The translations under genes were made by a program, and so were the position numbers. A model generated the notes under the pieces. The model saw only the letters and a list, made by a program, of their open reading frames with translations. It was not told the origin of the DNA and ran no database searches. DNA of 64,000 nucleotides from the NCBI GenBank assembly GCA_937876095.1, contig CALFIE010000010.1:1-64000 (forward strand), in the 5' to 3' direction. Origin of the DNA: an uncultured Flavobacteriales bacterium (GTDB lineage: Bacteria; Bacteroidota; Bacteroidia; Flavobacteriales; Weeksellaceae). Positions 15,385-23,855 of this stretch are shown piece by piece (the stretch's first letter is position 1; each line of letters starts with the position of its first letter).

Positions 15385-17232
15385 CTATTGAATAATAAAT
15401 TTAATCACGTTTTGCTGTATTTTCAAAAAGTAAATTCCTGTTGGTAGATTTCTGAGTGCTATTTTTTTGGCATTTTTAAATGGTTTTGCTACTACTTGTA
15501 CCAAAGCGCCATTTGCATCATAAATTTCGGCTCTTTCTATTTTATCAAGTTGTTCTCCGTTTACAAACAAAGCACGATCTTTTATCGGATTCGGATAAAT
15601 ATATAAACCATTTTTAGGTTTTATTTCTGTTGTTGCAAGTAATGCTGGATTGGCAATCCCTAAATTATCGCAAGTATTCACTGCAAAAGAATCCCATTGC
15701 GAAACGGTGTAAATTGTTGATGGATTACTTACATTTCTACGAAGTGTGACATTAGCAGCAAAATCTGCACTTCCCCCATTGAAAACGCCTACAATATCAA
15801 TCAAAACTCCATTTTTGAATAAACCAACTGGATCGTTTCCACTAAAATCTATAGGAGCACCTGCTTGCAAATTCGGAGTAATTGCACAAGTAAATGCAGC
15901 ACCAGTATTGGTAATTAGGAAAGCGGAATTTGGCTGCAAAGTTCCCGAAAGTGGCAAATTATTAGTCCACGCTCCTGCTCCATTTACTTGTTTCATGATA
16001 GAATAATTGCTTAAATCTATAGGATCCGCAGTTTGATTAGTCAATTCCAGTGCTTTGTTTAGGCTGGTTCCTTCTACATACTCAGAAATATAGAGTTCTG
16101 CACCATTTCCTACTGGTACTACCACATTGAGTGTCGTAAAATTGGTAGAAACAGTCTGTGCAGATTTGTTTCCTGCTGCATCAAATGCTTCAACCGTTAC
16201 ACTGTAGGTTGTATTCGGATTGAGTCCAGAAAAATTCATCGTAGTAGAACCAGAACTACCATACAATACACCATTGATGTACACATTGTAACCGGCAACT
16301 GCAATATTATCGGTAGAAGCAGACCAAGTTGCGGTTGCAGAAACTCCGGTAATATTAGAAACTGCAACATTGGTAGGAACTGATGGTGCTGTAGAATCTG
16401 GAGTTGTATTTATAGTACCCCAAACTTCAGACACCCAATTTGGATAATCTATGTAAGGATTTCTATTGCCTTGCAAAGCGTAACAAGCATTGTTACGATC
16501 AATTTCACGTTGAGAAACAGGATCTTGCGCATTCCAAGTTAGTAAGACATCGAGTTCCCATTGTGTCAAACTTCTACCAGTTGTTTGATCCAGCATATTT
16601 CCACTTGCAAAAGTTGGAATTTTGTCTTGATACCTGGTTACAAAATAGAAAATCATTCTCGCAATATCCCCTTTGAAAGAATCAATTGGCTCAAAAACCG
16701 TACCTGAATATCCCGAAGTTGTATTGGGACCTAATTTAGAACCATTTTGTGATGTCCAAGTTGGTGAGCTAACTACACCATAAGGATAATCACTTCGCAT
16801 TCCGTTTACTTTTCCATCAGTTGGAGGTATGAAATGGACATCGTTTTTCATTGGACTTAGAGAATTGAACAAACTTTGCGGAATGGTATGCTCTCTGTTA
16901 TAACAGGAACCTTCCCCAGAATAACTCCCACATTGATTGGTATTATAGGTATATTCATAAGGATCTGCACCAGTTGGATTTTCTGAGTACATATCCAAAA
17001 TTTTTCCGTTGTTTTCGTAATAATAATCTCGGTCTGTGGTTTGATATGCAGTCCAAAGTCCGCTGTAACCATTGTCTAATGCACCATTAGATATAATTTG
17101 GGAGAGTTTAGTTTTCAAGTTATAACCTGTTAAACCAGAAGTTCCGTTGTAGTATCCTGCAGGAATTTGTGCATTTGCACTCATAAAAAACAAGATAAAT
17201 AGGAACGATAAGAAAGTGTTATTTTTTTTCAT
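15385..17232 (-). CDS. Secreted endonuclease I-family nuclease with FN3, lamin-tail-type and T9SS sorting domains
   Basis: A 615-residue secreted protein. The order is: a signal peptide (MKKNNTFLSFLFILFFMSANA); an endonuclease I-like domain, about residues 25-270, with NREHTIPQSLF carrying the catalytic His; a fibronectin type III domain, about 280-370; a lamin-tail-like domain (ELYISEYVEGTSLNKALEL), about 380-530; and a C-terminal T9SS sorting domain with IYPNPIKD and LPTGIYFLKI. It probably degrades extracellular DNA or RNA for nutrition. The T9SS genes are not in this window. A -7 element (17253-17260) and a terminator suggest a single-gene unit. Confidence 0.9.
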   Translation of the reverse strand: MKKNNTFLSFLFILFFMSANAQIPAGYYNGTSGLTGYNLKTKLSQIISNGALDNGYSGLWTAYQTTDRDYYYENNGKILDMYSENPTGADPYEYTYNTNQCGSYSGEGSCYNREHTIPQSLFNSLSPMKNDVHFIPPTDGKVNGMRSDYPYGVVSSPTWTSQNGSKLGPNTTSGYSGTVFEPIDSFKGDIARMIFYFVTRYQDKIPTFASGNMLDQTTGRSLTQWELDVLLTWNAQDPVSQREIDRNNACYALQGNRNPYIDYPNWVSEVWGTINTTPDSTAPSVPTNVAVSNITGVSATATWSASTDNIAVAGYNVYINGVLYGSSGSTTMNFSGLNPNTTYSVTVEAFDAAGNKSAQTVSTNFTTLNVVVPVGNGAELYISEYVEGTSLNKALELTNQTADPIDLSNYSIMKQVNGAGAWTNNLPLSGTLQPNSAFLITNTGAAFTCAITPNLQAGAPIDFSGNDPVGLFKNGVLIDIVGVFNGGSADFAANVTLRRNVSNPSTIYTVSQWDSFAVNTCDNLGIANPALLATTEIKPKNGLYIYPNPIKDRALFVNGEQLDKIERAEIYDANGALVQVVAKPFKNAKKIALRNLPTGIYFLKIQQNVIKFIIQ

Positions 17233-17252
17233 TTATTTTGAAAATTGGAGAG

Positions 17253-17260
17253 CAAAGTTA
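17253..17260 (-). promoter_or_regulatory. Candidate -7 element for the secreted nuclease gene
   Basis: The minus strand reads TAACTTTG, an exact TAnnTTTG match, 21 bp upstream of the ATG. A TTTG sits about 15 bp further upstream. The rest of the 277-bp gap up to 17509 is AT-rich with no gene visible. Confidence 0.55.
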
Positions 17261-17509
17261 CAAAATTTATAAAAGCAAATAGAAAGCCAAACTTATATAG
17301 CTACAATCTTTTTTTATAATTAATGAAATAAAAAATATTAAAAACCAACAAATTAAGAGGTTTTACGCTGAAATCTTTTTTTAATTAAAAAAACATTAGT
17401 AATGAACCTCATCAAAAAAAAAGGAAATCCATAAAGTTTCATCAATCATAAAATCATCAAAAAAATTGATCATTTTTTATAACTAAAATTAGAAAATTTC
17501 TTCCTAAAA

Positions 17510-18718
17510 TTAAACTTTAGTAATGATATTCTCTTTATTAATTTTAGAGAAAAACCACGAAACCGAAATCCCAAAAATAAAAGTAATTAGAGTAACTGTC
17601 ACATAATTTACCCCAACAATTTCTACAGGGAAAGGTAGCGTTTCACTTGCCATAAAAAAATCAGTGGATAATTGGAAATAGCAAATTGCAGTACCCAGTA
17701 ATAATCCTGAAATAACACCAAAAATTACAATTAAAATTCCGGTAAAGAAATAGGTTTTTCGCAATTCACTCAAAGAAAATCCTAAAGAAATCAGTGATTT
17801 TGCTTGTTCTTTTTTGTCGAGTTGAAGTATGATAATTGCTCCTGCCAAATTGAAAGTCGTAATGAAAATAACCAACGTGAAAATGAGGTAAATCATCAGT
17901 TTTTCGGTGTTGATCATTTTCCAAAAAGCGGCGTTTTCTTCTTCTTTGGTTTTTATAATTACCTGATTTCCGAGTGCTGCAATCAGATTTTCTTTCACAG
18001 AAGCTGCATTTTCGGGATTAGTAAGCTTTATAACGATTTGGTAAGCAGAATTTTTAGGTAAATTCAGCAAATGTTGCGTGAGTTCTATTGGTGCAATCAC
18101 ATAATTATTAAGTTGATCATTCCCAGGAAAAACACCGGTTACAAAAATTTCTTTTTTATTGAAAATATCCTCTTCTTTACTAATGATTCCTGTACCCGAT
18201 TTTGGCATAAAAACCATTGCATTGTGCAAATCTGAACCAACAGGAATAGAAAGTCTGTTGTTAAGAGAATTTTCCATCAAGACCTCATCTTCATATTTGA
18301 AACTTGGGTATTTCCCGTAGAAAATATTCTTATCGATAGGATTTACCAATACATAAGCAGAATCTACACCACGCAAATAGGCAATTTCACCTTGATTATT
18401 GTATTCTAAATAGACTTTTTCTTCAATAATTTTAGAAAAAAATTTAATTTCTTTTTTTTTGAGGAGGGTTTCTTGTGTTTTCGTAAGATTAGGCAAAATT
18501 TTCCCTGTTTTTGCTGAAATGGTAAGATCTGCATGCAAATCTGAAATCATATCTTTGTTGAGCACTTCTAACCCAGAAAAAACCGAAATTATGATGAACA
18601 TAGCAGCAACTGCAACCATCATTGCGATTGCAGCAAGCCAAGTAATGAAGGTAACTGCAGAACTCCCTTTCTTTGCAATCAGATATCGAGTTGCTATGTA
18701 GAATGCGGTATTCTTCAC
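17510..18718 (-). CDS. Lipoprotein-releasing ABC transporter permease (LolC/LolE type)
   Basis: A 402-residue inner-membrane permease. It has one N-terminal helix (about residues 20-48), a large periplasmic MacB-like domain (about 50-265), and three C-terminal FtsX-type helices (about 270-295, 325-350 and 360-385). LTWxAAxAMMVA-like residues after YLIAKKGSSAVTFITW and the ISLGFSLSELRKTYFFTG coupling-helix region are typical of LolC/LolE. It is expected to extract lipoproteins from the inner membrane together with a LolD ATPase. No lolD is adjacent. It lies 6 bp downstream of rbfA, forming an operon. Confidence 0.88.
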   Translation of the reverse strand: MKNTAFYIATRYLIAKKGSSAVTFITWLAAIAMMVAVAAMFIIISVFSGLEVLNKDMISDLHADLTISAKTGKILPNLTKTQETLLKKKEIKFFSKIIEEKVYLEYNNQGEIAYLRGVDSAYVLVNPIDKNIFYGKYPSFKYEDEVLMENSLNNRLSIPVGSDLHNAMVFMPKSGTGIISKEEDIFNKKEIFVTGVFPGNDQLNNYVIAPIELTQHLLNLPKNSAYQIVIKLTNPENAASVKENLIAALGNQVIIKTKEEENAAFWKMINTEKLMIYLIFTLVIFITTFNLAGAIIILQLDKKEQAKSLISLGFSLSELRKTYFFTGILIVIFGVISGLLLGTAICYFQLSTDFFMASETLPFPVEIVGVNYVTVTLITFIFGISVSWFFSKINKENIITKV

Positions 18719-18724
18719 TCAGAA

Positions 18725-19087
18725 TTATAATTTTGGATTATCACCTTCTCCTCTCAATTCTTTTTCTATTCGTTCTACATCATCTAAAGAAGTATCTAGA
18801 TAGAAGTTCAATTGTGGAATTATTCGAACTTGTTTCGCCATTTTGATTCCTAGATAGTTACGATAGGTCGATTTATTGGTTTCAATCTCCTTCATGACAG
18901 GAGTTCTGAATTCTTTCGGAAAAATACTCAGATAAATTTTTGCAATACTAAGATCAGCAGTAACTTTAACCTCCGAAACAGAGAGTAAAAACTGTTGTTT
19001 GCTTTCTGCAGACTGTTTACGGAAGAGTTCTGCCAAATCTTCTTGTATAATTTGTGCTACTTTTCTTTGTCGGTTGCTTTCGTTCAT
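18725..19087 (-). CDS. rbfA: 30S ribosome-binding factor A
   Basis: RbfA assists late 30S maturation and cold adaptation by binding the 5' region of 16S rRNA. The 120-residue protein has the family wording RQRKVAQIIQEDLAELF at the N-terminus. The KH-fold core contains VTADLSIAKIYLSIFP, and the end region has VRIIPQLNFYLDTSLDDVERIEKEL. It is co-transcribed with the LolE-like permease. Its -7 element lies back to back with that of the divergent TPR gene. Confidence 0.94.
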   Translation of the reverse strand: MNESNRQRKVAQIIQEDLAELFRKQSAESKQQFLLSVSEVKVTADLSIAKIYLSIFPKEFRTPVMKEIETNKSTYRNYLGIKMAKQVRIIPQLNFYLDTSLDDVERIEKELRGEGDNPKL

Positions 19088-19091
19088 GCTA

Positions 19092-19108
19092 CAAATTTAG
19101 TACTTTTG
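19092..19108. promoter_or_regulatory. Back-to-back divergent -7 elements for rbfA and the TPR gene
   Basis: CAAATTTA (19092-19099) is TAAATTTG on the minus strand and lies 5 bp from the rbfA start codon. TACTTTTG (19101-19108) is the plus-strand -7 match and lies 37 bp from the TPR-gene start. Only one base separates the two TAnnTTTG elements, and together they form a quasi-palindrome. The two promoters cannot be occupied at the same time. Confidence 0.5.
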
Positions 19109-19144
19109 TATGATAGTTGCATTATGCAATCCAAATCTTCATTA

Positions 19145-19975
19145 ATGAAAAACGAAATCACTTTACTACTGACAATAATCATGACCAATCTGTTTTTTGG
19201 TCAAAATTATATAAAACAATTCAAAGAATTGGTGACCAAAAAAGACAGCACACAAATCAAACAATTACTGAAAGATTGGCAAAAAAAACAAGGTGATAAA
19301 CCAAATTACTACAGTGCAGCCATACATTTCAACTATATGCAAACCAAAGGCGAGTTCTCTACTTCTACAGAAAAATCTGAAGTTACAGGTACTTTTAACC
19401 AAAAATATTTGCAAAAAACCTTCTCGCTTTTCAATGAGGCCATTCAGAAATTCCCAAGCCGATTAGATTTCAGAATTGGGAAAATCTATCTATTGTCAGA
19501 AATTTCTGATTACAGAGTTTTTACAGATGATATCATAACTGCAATAGCTTATTCTAACCGAAACAAGTGGACTTGGGAACAGAATATTCCATCACTGAAC
19601 ATTGAAGAGATTTTCTTTGAAAATCTACAAAATTTTGTAAATATTCTTTTTAATACAAAAGACCCTTATTTCCATAATTATATAAGAAGTATCTGCGAAA
19701 ATATCTTGAAATATTATCCTAATAATCTAGATTCCTACAATAATATTGCAACCACTTACTTGGTGGAAGAAAAACCAGATAATGCAATTTCTTTTTTAGA
19801 AAAAGCACAGAAAATAAGTCCTGAAAACGCCATTTTGAATTACAATTTGGGGGTTGCAAATGCAGAAAAAAAAGATACAAAAGCGGCAATTAAATACTAC
19901 CAAATTGCTGCTAAATTTGGAGATGCAAACCAAAAAGAAGCCGCAGAAAAAGCAATTGAAAACTTAAATAAATAA
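19145..19975 (+). CDS. Exported tetratricopeptide-repeat protein
   Basis: A 276-residue protein starting at MKNEITLLLTIIMTNLFFGQ, which reads as a signal peptide. A longer frame to 18995 would run through the divergent promoters and rbfA, and an intermediate ATG at 19124 only adds MQSKSSL. The body is helical. The C-terminal part shows TPR units (DSYNNIATTYLVEEKPDNAI, then AILNYNLGVANAEKKDTKAAI) at about residues 195-260. The central region around NRNKWTWEQN is not assignable to a family. It is 5 bp upstream of the epimerase gene, so the two are probably co-transcribed. The role is unknown. Confidence 0.8.
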   Translation: MKNEITLLLTIIMTNLFFGQNYIKQFKELVTKKDSTQIKQLLKDWQKKQGDKPNYYSAAIHFNYMQTKGEFSTSTEKSEVTGTFNQKYLQKTFSLFNEAIQKFPSRLDFRIGKIYLLSEISDYRVFTDDIITAIAYSNRNKWTWEQNIPSLNIEEIFFENLQNFVNILFNTKDPYFHNYIRSICENILKYYPNNLDSYNNIATTYLVEEKPDNAISFLEKAQKISPENAILNYNLGVANAEKKDTKAAIKYYQIAAKFGDANQKEAAEKAIENLNK

Positions 19976-19980
19976 TACCA

Positions 19981-20385
19981 ATGCTCGACAAAATAGAACA
20001 TCTAGGAATTGCAGTAAAGAATTTAGAAACCTCTGATTTTCTGTTCACCAAATTACTAGGAATTCCCCCATACAAAAAAGAAATAGTAGAAAGAGAAGGC
20101 GTGAAAACTTCTTTTTTTATGGTAGGTGAAAGCAAAATAGAACTACTAGAAGCAAGCAATCCTGATAGTCCCATTGCAAAATTTATAGAAAAAAAAGGAG
20201 AAGGAATTCACCACATCGCATTTTCGGTAAACAATATTTTAGCCGAAGTACTTCGATTAAAAAACGAAGGATTTCAATTTATCTCTGAAACTCCGAAAGA
20301 TGGTGCAGATAATAAATTAGTAGTTTTTCTGCACCCAAAATCTACCAATGGAGTTTTGGTAGAACTTTGCCAAGAAAAATCGTAA
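19981..20385 (+). CDS. mce: Methylmalonyl-CoA epimerase
   Basis: It interconverts (S)- and (R)-methylmalonyl-CoA between propionyl-CoA carboxylase and methylmalonyl-CoA mutase. The 134-residue vicinal-oxygen-chelate protein has metal-ligand regions EHLGIAV (His7), GIHHIAFSV and VLVELCQ, and the family segments ESKIELLE and ETPKDGADNK. The neighbours do not belong to the pathway. It probably shares the mRNA of the TPR gene upstream. Confidence 0.93.
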   Translation: MLDKIEHLGIAVKNLETSDFLFTKLLGIPPYKKEIVEREGVKTSFFMVGESKIELLEASNPDSPIAKFIEKKGEGIHHIAFSVNNILAEVLRLKNEGFQFISETPKDGADNKLVVFLHPKSTNGVLVELCQEKS

Positions 20386-20414
20386 TTTTTTTTTCAAAAT
20401 TCCTGAAAAAATCT

Positions 20415-20422
20415 TACATTTG
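20415..20422 (+). promoter_or_regulatory. Candidate -7 element for the tRNA gene
   Basis: TACATTTG matches TAnnTTTG exactly, about 40 bp upstream of the mature tRNA 5' end and 30 bp after the epimerase stop. Confidence 0.5.
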
Positions 20423-20462
20423 CACACTCATAAAAACAAAGGGATTATATCTCATAGTTTTT

Positions 20463-20536
20463 GGCCTTGTAACTCAGTTGGTTAGAGTAGCTGACTCATA
20501 ATCAGCAAGTCCTTGGTTCGAGCCCAAGCTGGGCCA
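20463..20536 (+). tRNA. tRNA with anticodon CAT, annotated as tRNA-Met
   Basis: A complete 74-nt cloverleaf. The acceptor arms GGCCTTG and CTGGGCC pair with one T-T mismatch and one G-T pair. The D arm is in AACTCAGTTGGTTAGAG. The anticodon stem GCTGA/TCAGC encloses CTCATAA with anticodon CAT. The T arm is CTTGG-TTCGAGC-CCAAG, with discriminator A. The 3' CCA is not encoded (CAC follows). The G1-C72 pair argues against an initiator tRNA. Elongator Met and lysidine-modified tRNA-Ile2 share this anticodon and cannot be separated by eye. A strong terminator follows. Confidence 0.93.
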
Positions 20537-20541
20537 CACAA

Positions 20542-20573
20542 AAACCCTTGAATTTCAAAATATTCAAGGGTTT
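20542..20573. terminator. Bidirectional Rho-independent terminator
   Basis: AAACCCTTGAAT and ATTCAAGGGTTT form a perfect 12-bp stem with an 8-base loop. GTTTTTT follows on the plus strand and an A-run (T-run on minus) precedes it. It serves both the tRNA and the convergent T9SS surface-protein gene, which ends 6 bp away. Confidence 0.88.
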
Positions 20574-20578
20574 GTTTT

Positions 20579-23500
20579 TTATTCTAGGATCTTCTTGTTT
20601 TCTGTTTTGCCTCCACTTGTAATCCTAAAGATATATACACCTTTGGTTTTAAGTGCAATTTCTGTAGAATTAGCATTTGGTTTAAAACTAGAAATTAGTC
20701 TACCAGACGAATCAAAAACAGAAATATCATCTAATTTTTCTGAATTTTTTACTACAAATACTTCACCAGTTCTATAGACTTGCAATCCAGATTTAATGTT
20801 CTCCGACGTAGCTAAAGCTGATCCTGGTTTGTAAACGATTTCAAATCTATCTTCAAAAGTACCTGCATCAGCAGAAAAACTATATGGAGATGTTTGCAAA
20901 TTACTGTAAGTTCCTAGTAATTTATCTCTAAGATAAACGTCTTGTCCTGTCGAGAAAACACCTGTTTTATCTACCAATGAAATGGTATGTTGACCTGCTT
21001 CAAATTGTTTATTTCCTAATGTTACTATATCTGTATCTACAAAATCTGCTCTACCTTGTATTGCTAATTTTTCTGAACCTATTACACTATAAAATGCATC
21101 AGATGCTATTGCTCGAACTTTAGAATCAAAAGCGTCTAAAGTATTCTGTGCACCTTCTCCGTAGGTTATTGCTAAAGAATTATATGCATTGGTTGGTGTT
21201 TTTAATTGTAACCAAAATTTACCTTCTCCTAGATTTTGTGAAGATTTATTAAAGAAAGTAGATGCACTTGCATTTCTCATCGAATTATTGAAAACCACCG
21301 AATTTCCAGAAGTAAGACTTACAATAAAACCTTGCCCTGATTTCACAGCAGTTCCTGTAGGTGTAACTCCACTGGTTGCACCCACCCAAGTTCCTGAACC
21401 ATTTTTGTTGTAGGTTGCCCAATTGGAAACAATGGTTGTACCACCATTTTGGCTACTACTTGGAGTAACACTTGCATCCCAAAAATACAATGTATTATCT
21501 ATATTAGTATTCGCATTTTTGAATGCCAATAAATCAATATTTGATGGATAAGGATTACCAATCAAATTGTAAGAATTTCCATTGGCATTTATTGTACTAC
21601 TCAATCCAGAAACAGTGATATCTCCATTATTTGGTACACCAACAAAATTAATTGGTGCATTTGCAACCGGAACTTTTACAGAATATGCTTTACCTGAAAC
21701 TGAAACCGCAGGATTTGCCAATACGTTGTAATAATCGGTAGAAGAATTGTACTCCATCACATATTGTGGTATACCTGCTGCTCCATAAATATCAAAAATA
21801 TTTTGATTTATAACTGGTGAGCTCCAAAACACATATTTTCCTGTACCACTAATTGTATTTCTTTGAACAGAAAATGTTCCTGTTCCTATATAAGTAGCAC
21901 CTGTTGATTGTACAAAATTTCCATCACTTGCGACAACGATTGCACCATTATTTTCAACATTTCCAGTGGTTACGGATGAGTTAATAGTCAAGGTTTTGCC
22001 AGAATTCACTTTTAACGTAGCCGCAGTAATTGCTGCATCGGTTCCTGTTCCTGGATAGTCTCCATTAATAATAGCGTCTACAGAATTGGTAGGAATTCCA
22101 TTAGTCCACGAATTTCCTGTCCAAATAGTTCCATTAGTAGTTACAGAGATCTCGTTACTACTAAGTGTAGTAGTAGATCCAACAACAGCTTTTACCTTAT
22201 AATAATATGTTTTACCCAATTCCAATCCTGTAATTATTTTTGAAACATCGGGTGAATTAATCGTAAATGGAGAACCAGAAATAGGAGTAATAGCAATGGT
22301 CTCTGTAGTTGCGACAAAATCATCGAATGCAAGATTTCCAGAAACTTTAGTGAAAGTAAATCTAAACTGTGTATAACCATTTAAATTATCGTAAATTTTA
22401 TTTACAATAGATTCACTTATTGGGGTGATTGTACCAATTGTTGTCCAAGTTGCTCCAGACTTTCCTTCAATTAACAAAGCACTACCAGTTGTACCAGTTC
22501 CTGCACCACGCATCCAAAAACTAATTTTTGTAGGTGATGTTGTGAATACAGGAGAAGTAATAATATCACCTGTAGAATCAAATTTGATAGATGGTGCTGA
22601 ATTCCCAAAATAACCTGTCGATGTACTTGTATAGGTACCAACTCCACTAAAAGTCCACCCTGAAGTTGTAGTACCAGCATCAAAAGGTTCTGAAACTGAT
22701 GTTGAAGAAGTAACAATATTCTCATATACATCTAAAATATAAGAACTTGCACCACTTACTGTATTCCAATTAGCAGTAAATCCGGTATTAGAAACTGAAG
22801 TAGCTGCAGTAGCAGTTGGAGGAGGTGGATTGGTTACGATACCAGAAACAGCTACATTTACATTGGTTGCACCAGTGCTAGAAAGCACCACATTTCCTGA
22901 ATACGAATTTACAGACAATCCACTTGCAAGTCTTGTATATACAGTACCACCAGTTGATGCTAAAGTAATTGAAGATGTACCAAAACCCGAACCAGAAGTA
23001 CTAGAAATTTCATAATTAGCAGGAGGTGTTACCGTAATTCCTGCTGTAGTATTAGTACCAGTAACTGCAAAACTCTGTTCAGCAGAAGGACCAAAACCTT
23101 GAACATAGGTAAATCCTGTAAGTGAAGTTGGTGTGGTTGATAATAAAGGTGCAGCTGTATAATTTGCTATAGCAACATCATCAATATAAATTGTTGCTGC
23201 TGTTCTATAAAATTGAATATATAATGTCGAACTACTAGAATTAAGTGTAAACGTATATAAAGTTGGTGTTGCGGTAGACATTCCAGTAATTGTACTGCCA
23301 ATTTGTGTAAAATTTGTTCCATCTGTGGAATAACGAACCTGTAATCCATTAGTTGCTGCACTTGCCATTGCATAAAAACTTATGGTTCCTACACCACTTG
23401 TAATCATTGGAGTTGTTACCTGTGCTCCTGTTGAACTTTTAAGTTGCAATGCACCTGATCCTGTTTTTACGCCAGTTGTTGAACTTTTGATAACAAGATT

Positions 23501-23668
23501 ACTTGCACCAGTCCATGTACCAGATGACAAAGAGTAACTTGTACTTGTCGTGTATGCTCCTGGCAAACCTGTCTCAAAACCCTCAGTTATTTGCGCCAAA
23601 CTTTTTGTAGAAAATAGCACTAAAAAAAGTGCTAGAAAAATTTTGGTAACTTGTAATTTTTCATCCAT
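20579..23668 (-). CDS. Large secreted surface protein with T9SS C-terminal sorting domain
   Basis: A 1029-residue exported protein, very rich in Ser, Thr, Gly and Asn. A signal peptide (cleavage near SLAQ, about residue 25) is followed by a jelly-roll-like domain (FETGLPGAYTTS, ending in YIDDVAIANY, about residues 28-165). An Ig/FN3-like stretch comes next, then a second jelly-roll-like domain (EPFDAGTTTSGWTFSG, ending in LAFDDFVATT, about 325-460). An FN3 unit and a beta-helix-like segment (ITAATLKVNSGKTLTINSS) follow. The end is a T9SS sorting domain (ISVFDSSGRLISSF, then LKTKGVYIFRITSG). It is probably a cell-surface adhesin or binding protein. No catalytic motif is visible. It is convergent with the tRNA gene and lies downstream of the polysaccharide locus. 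Confidence 0.88.
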   Translation of the reverse strand: MDEKLQVTKIFLALFLVLFSTKSLAQITEGFETGLPGAYTTSTSYSLSSGTWTGASNLVIKSSTTGVKTGSGALQLKSSTGAQVTTPMITSGVGTISFYAMASAATNGLQVRYSTDGTNFTQIGSTITGMSTATPTLYTFTLNSSSSTLYIQFYRTAATIYIDDVAIANYTAAPLLSTTPTSLTGFTYVQGFGPSAEQSFAVTGTNTTAGITVTPPANYEISSTSGSGFGTSSITLASTGGTVYTRLASGLSVNSYSGNVVLSSTGATNVNVAVSGIVTNPPPPTATAATSVSNTGFTANWNTVSGASSYILDVYENIVTSSTSVSEPFDAGTTTSGWTFSGVGTYTSTSTGYFGNSAPSIKFDSTGDIITSPVFTTSPTKISFWMRGAGTGTTGSALLIEGKSGATWTTIGTITPISESIVNKIYDNLNGYTQFRFTFTKVSGNLAFDDFVATTETIAITPISGSPFTINSPDVSKIITGLELGKTYYYKVKAVVGSTTTLSSNEISVTTNGTIWTGNSWTNGIPTNSVDAIINGDYPGTGTDAAITAATLKVNSGKTLTINSSVTTGNVENNGAIVVASDGNFVQSTGATYIGTGTFSVQRNTISGTGKYVFWSSPVINQNIFDIYGAAGIPQYVMEYNSSTDYYNVLANPAVSVSGKAYSVKVPVANAPINFVGVPNNGDITVSGLSSTINANGNSYNLIGNPYPSNIDLLAFKNANTNIDNTLYFWDASVTPSSSQNGGTTIVSNWATYNKNGSGTWVGATSGVTPTGTAVKSGQGFIVSLTSGNSVVFNNSMRNASASTFFNKSSQNLGEGKFWLQLKTPTNAYNSLAITYGEGAQNTLDAFDSKVRAIASDAFYSVIGSEKLAIQGRADFVDTDIVTLGNKQFEAGQHTISLVDKTGVFSTGQDVYLRDKLLGTYSNLQTSPYSFSADAGTFEDRFEIVYKPGSALATSENIKSGLQVYRTGEVFVVKNSEKLDDISVFDSSGRLISSFKPNANSTEIALKTKGVYIFRITSGGKTENKKILE

Positions 23669-23855
23669 ATTTTATGCTTTTTGGACAATATTTGTATTAA
23701 TTCCTCCTATTCAATATTAATTCCAATACTATTATTCTTGAATTATTATCAAATTTACTAATTTATTCATTATTATGTAAATATTTTTTAATAAAAATTA
23801 TCCACAACAACTAAATCGCTATTCATATAAAGAATTTTTTCATTAAATTTTGAAT

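Noticed and set aside
18995..19144. Longer start for the TPR protein (up to 50 extra residues)
   Set aside because: It would read through the divergent promoters and into rbfA; MKNEITLLL gives a proper signal peptide.
20463..20536. tRNA 3' end as a phage or island attachment site
   Set aside because: No second copy of the tRNA 3' end and no integrase gene were seen in the window.
20579..23668. Antisense open frames inside the large surface-protein gene (e.g. 22471-22731, 23167-23373)
   Set aside because: They are low-complexity shadows of the Ser/Thr/Gly-rich coding sequence.
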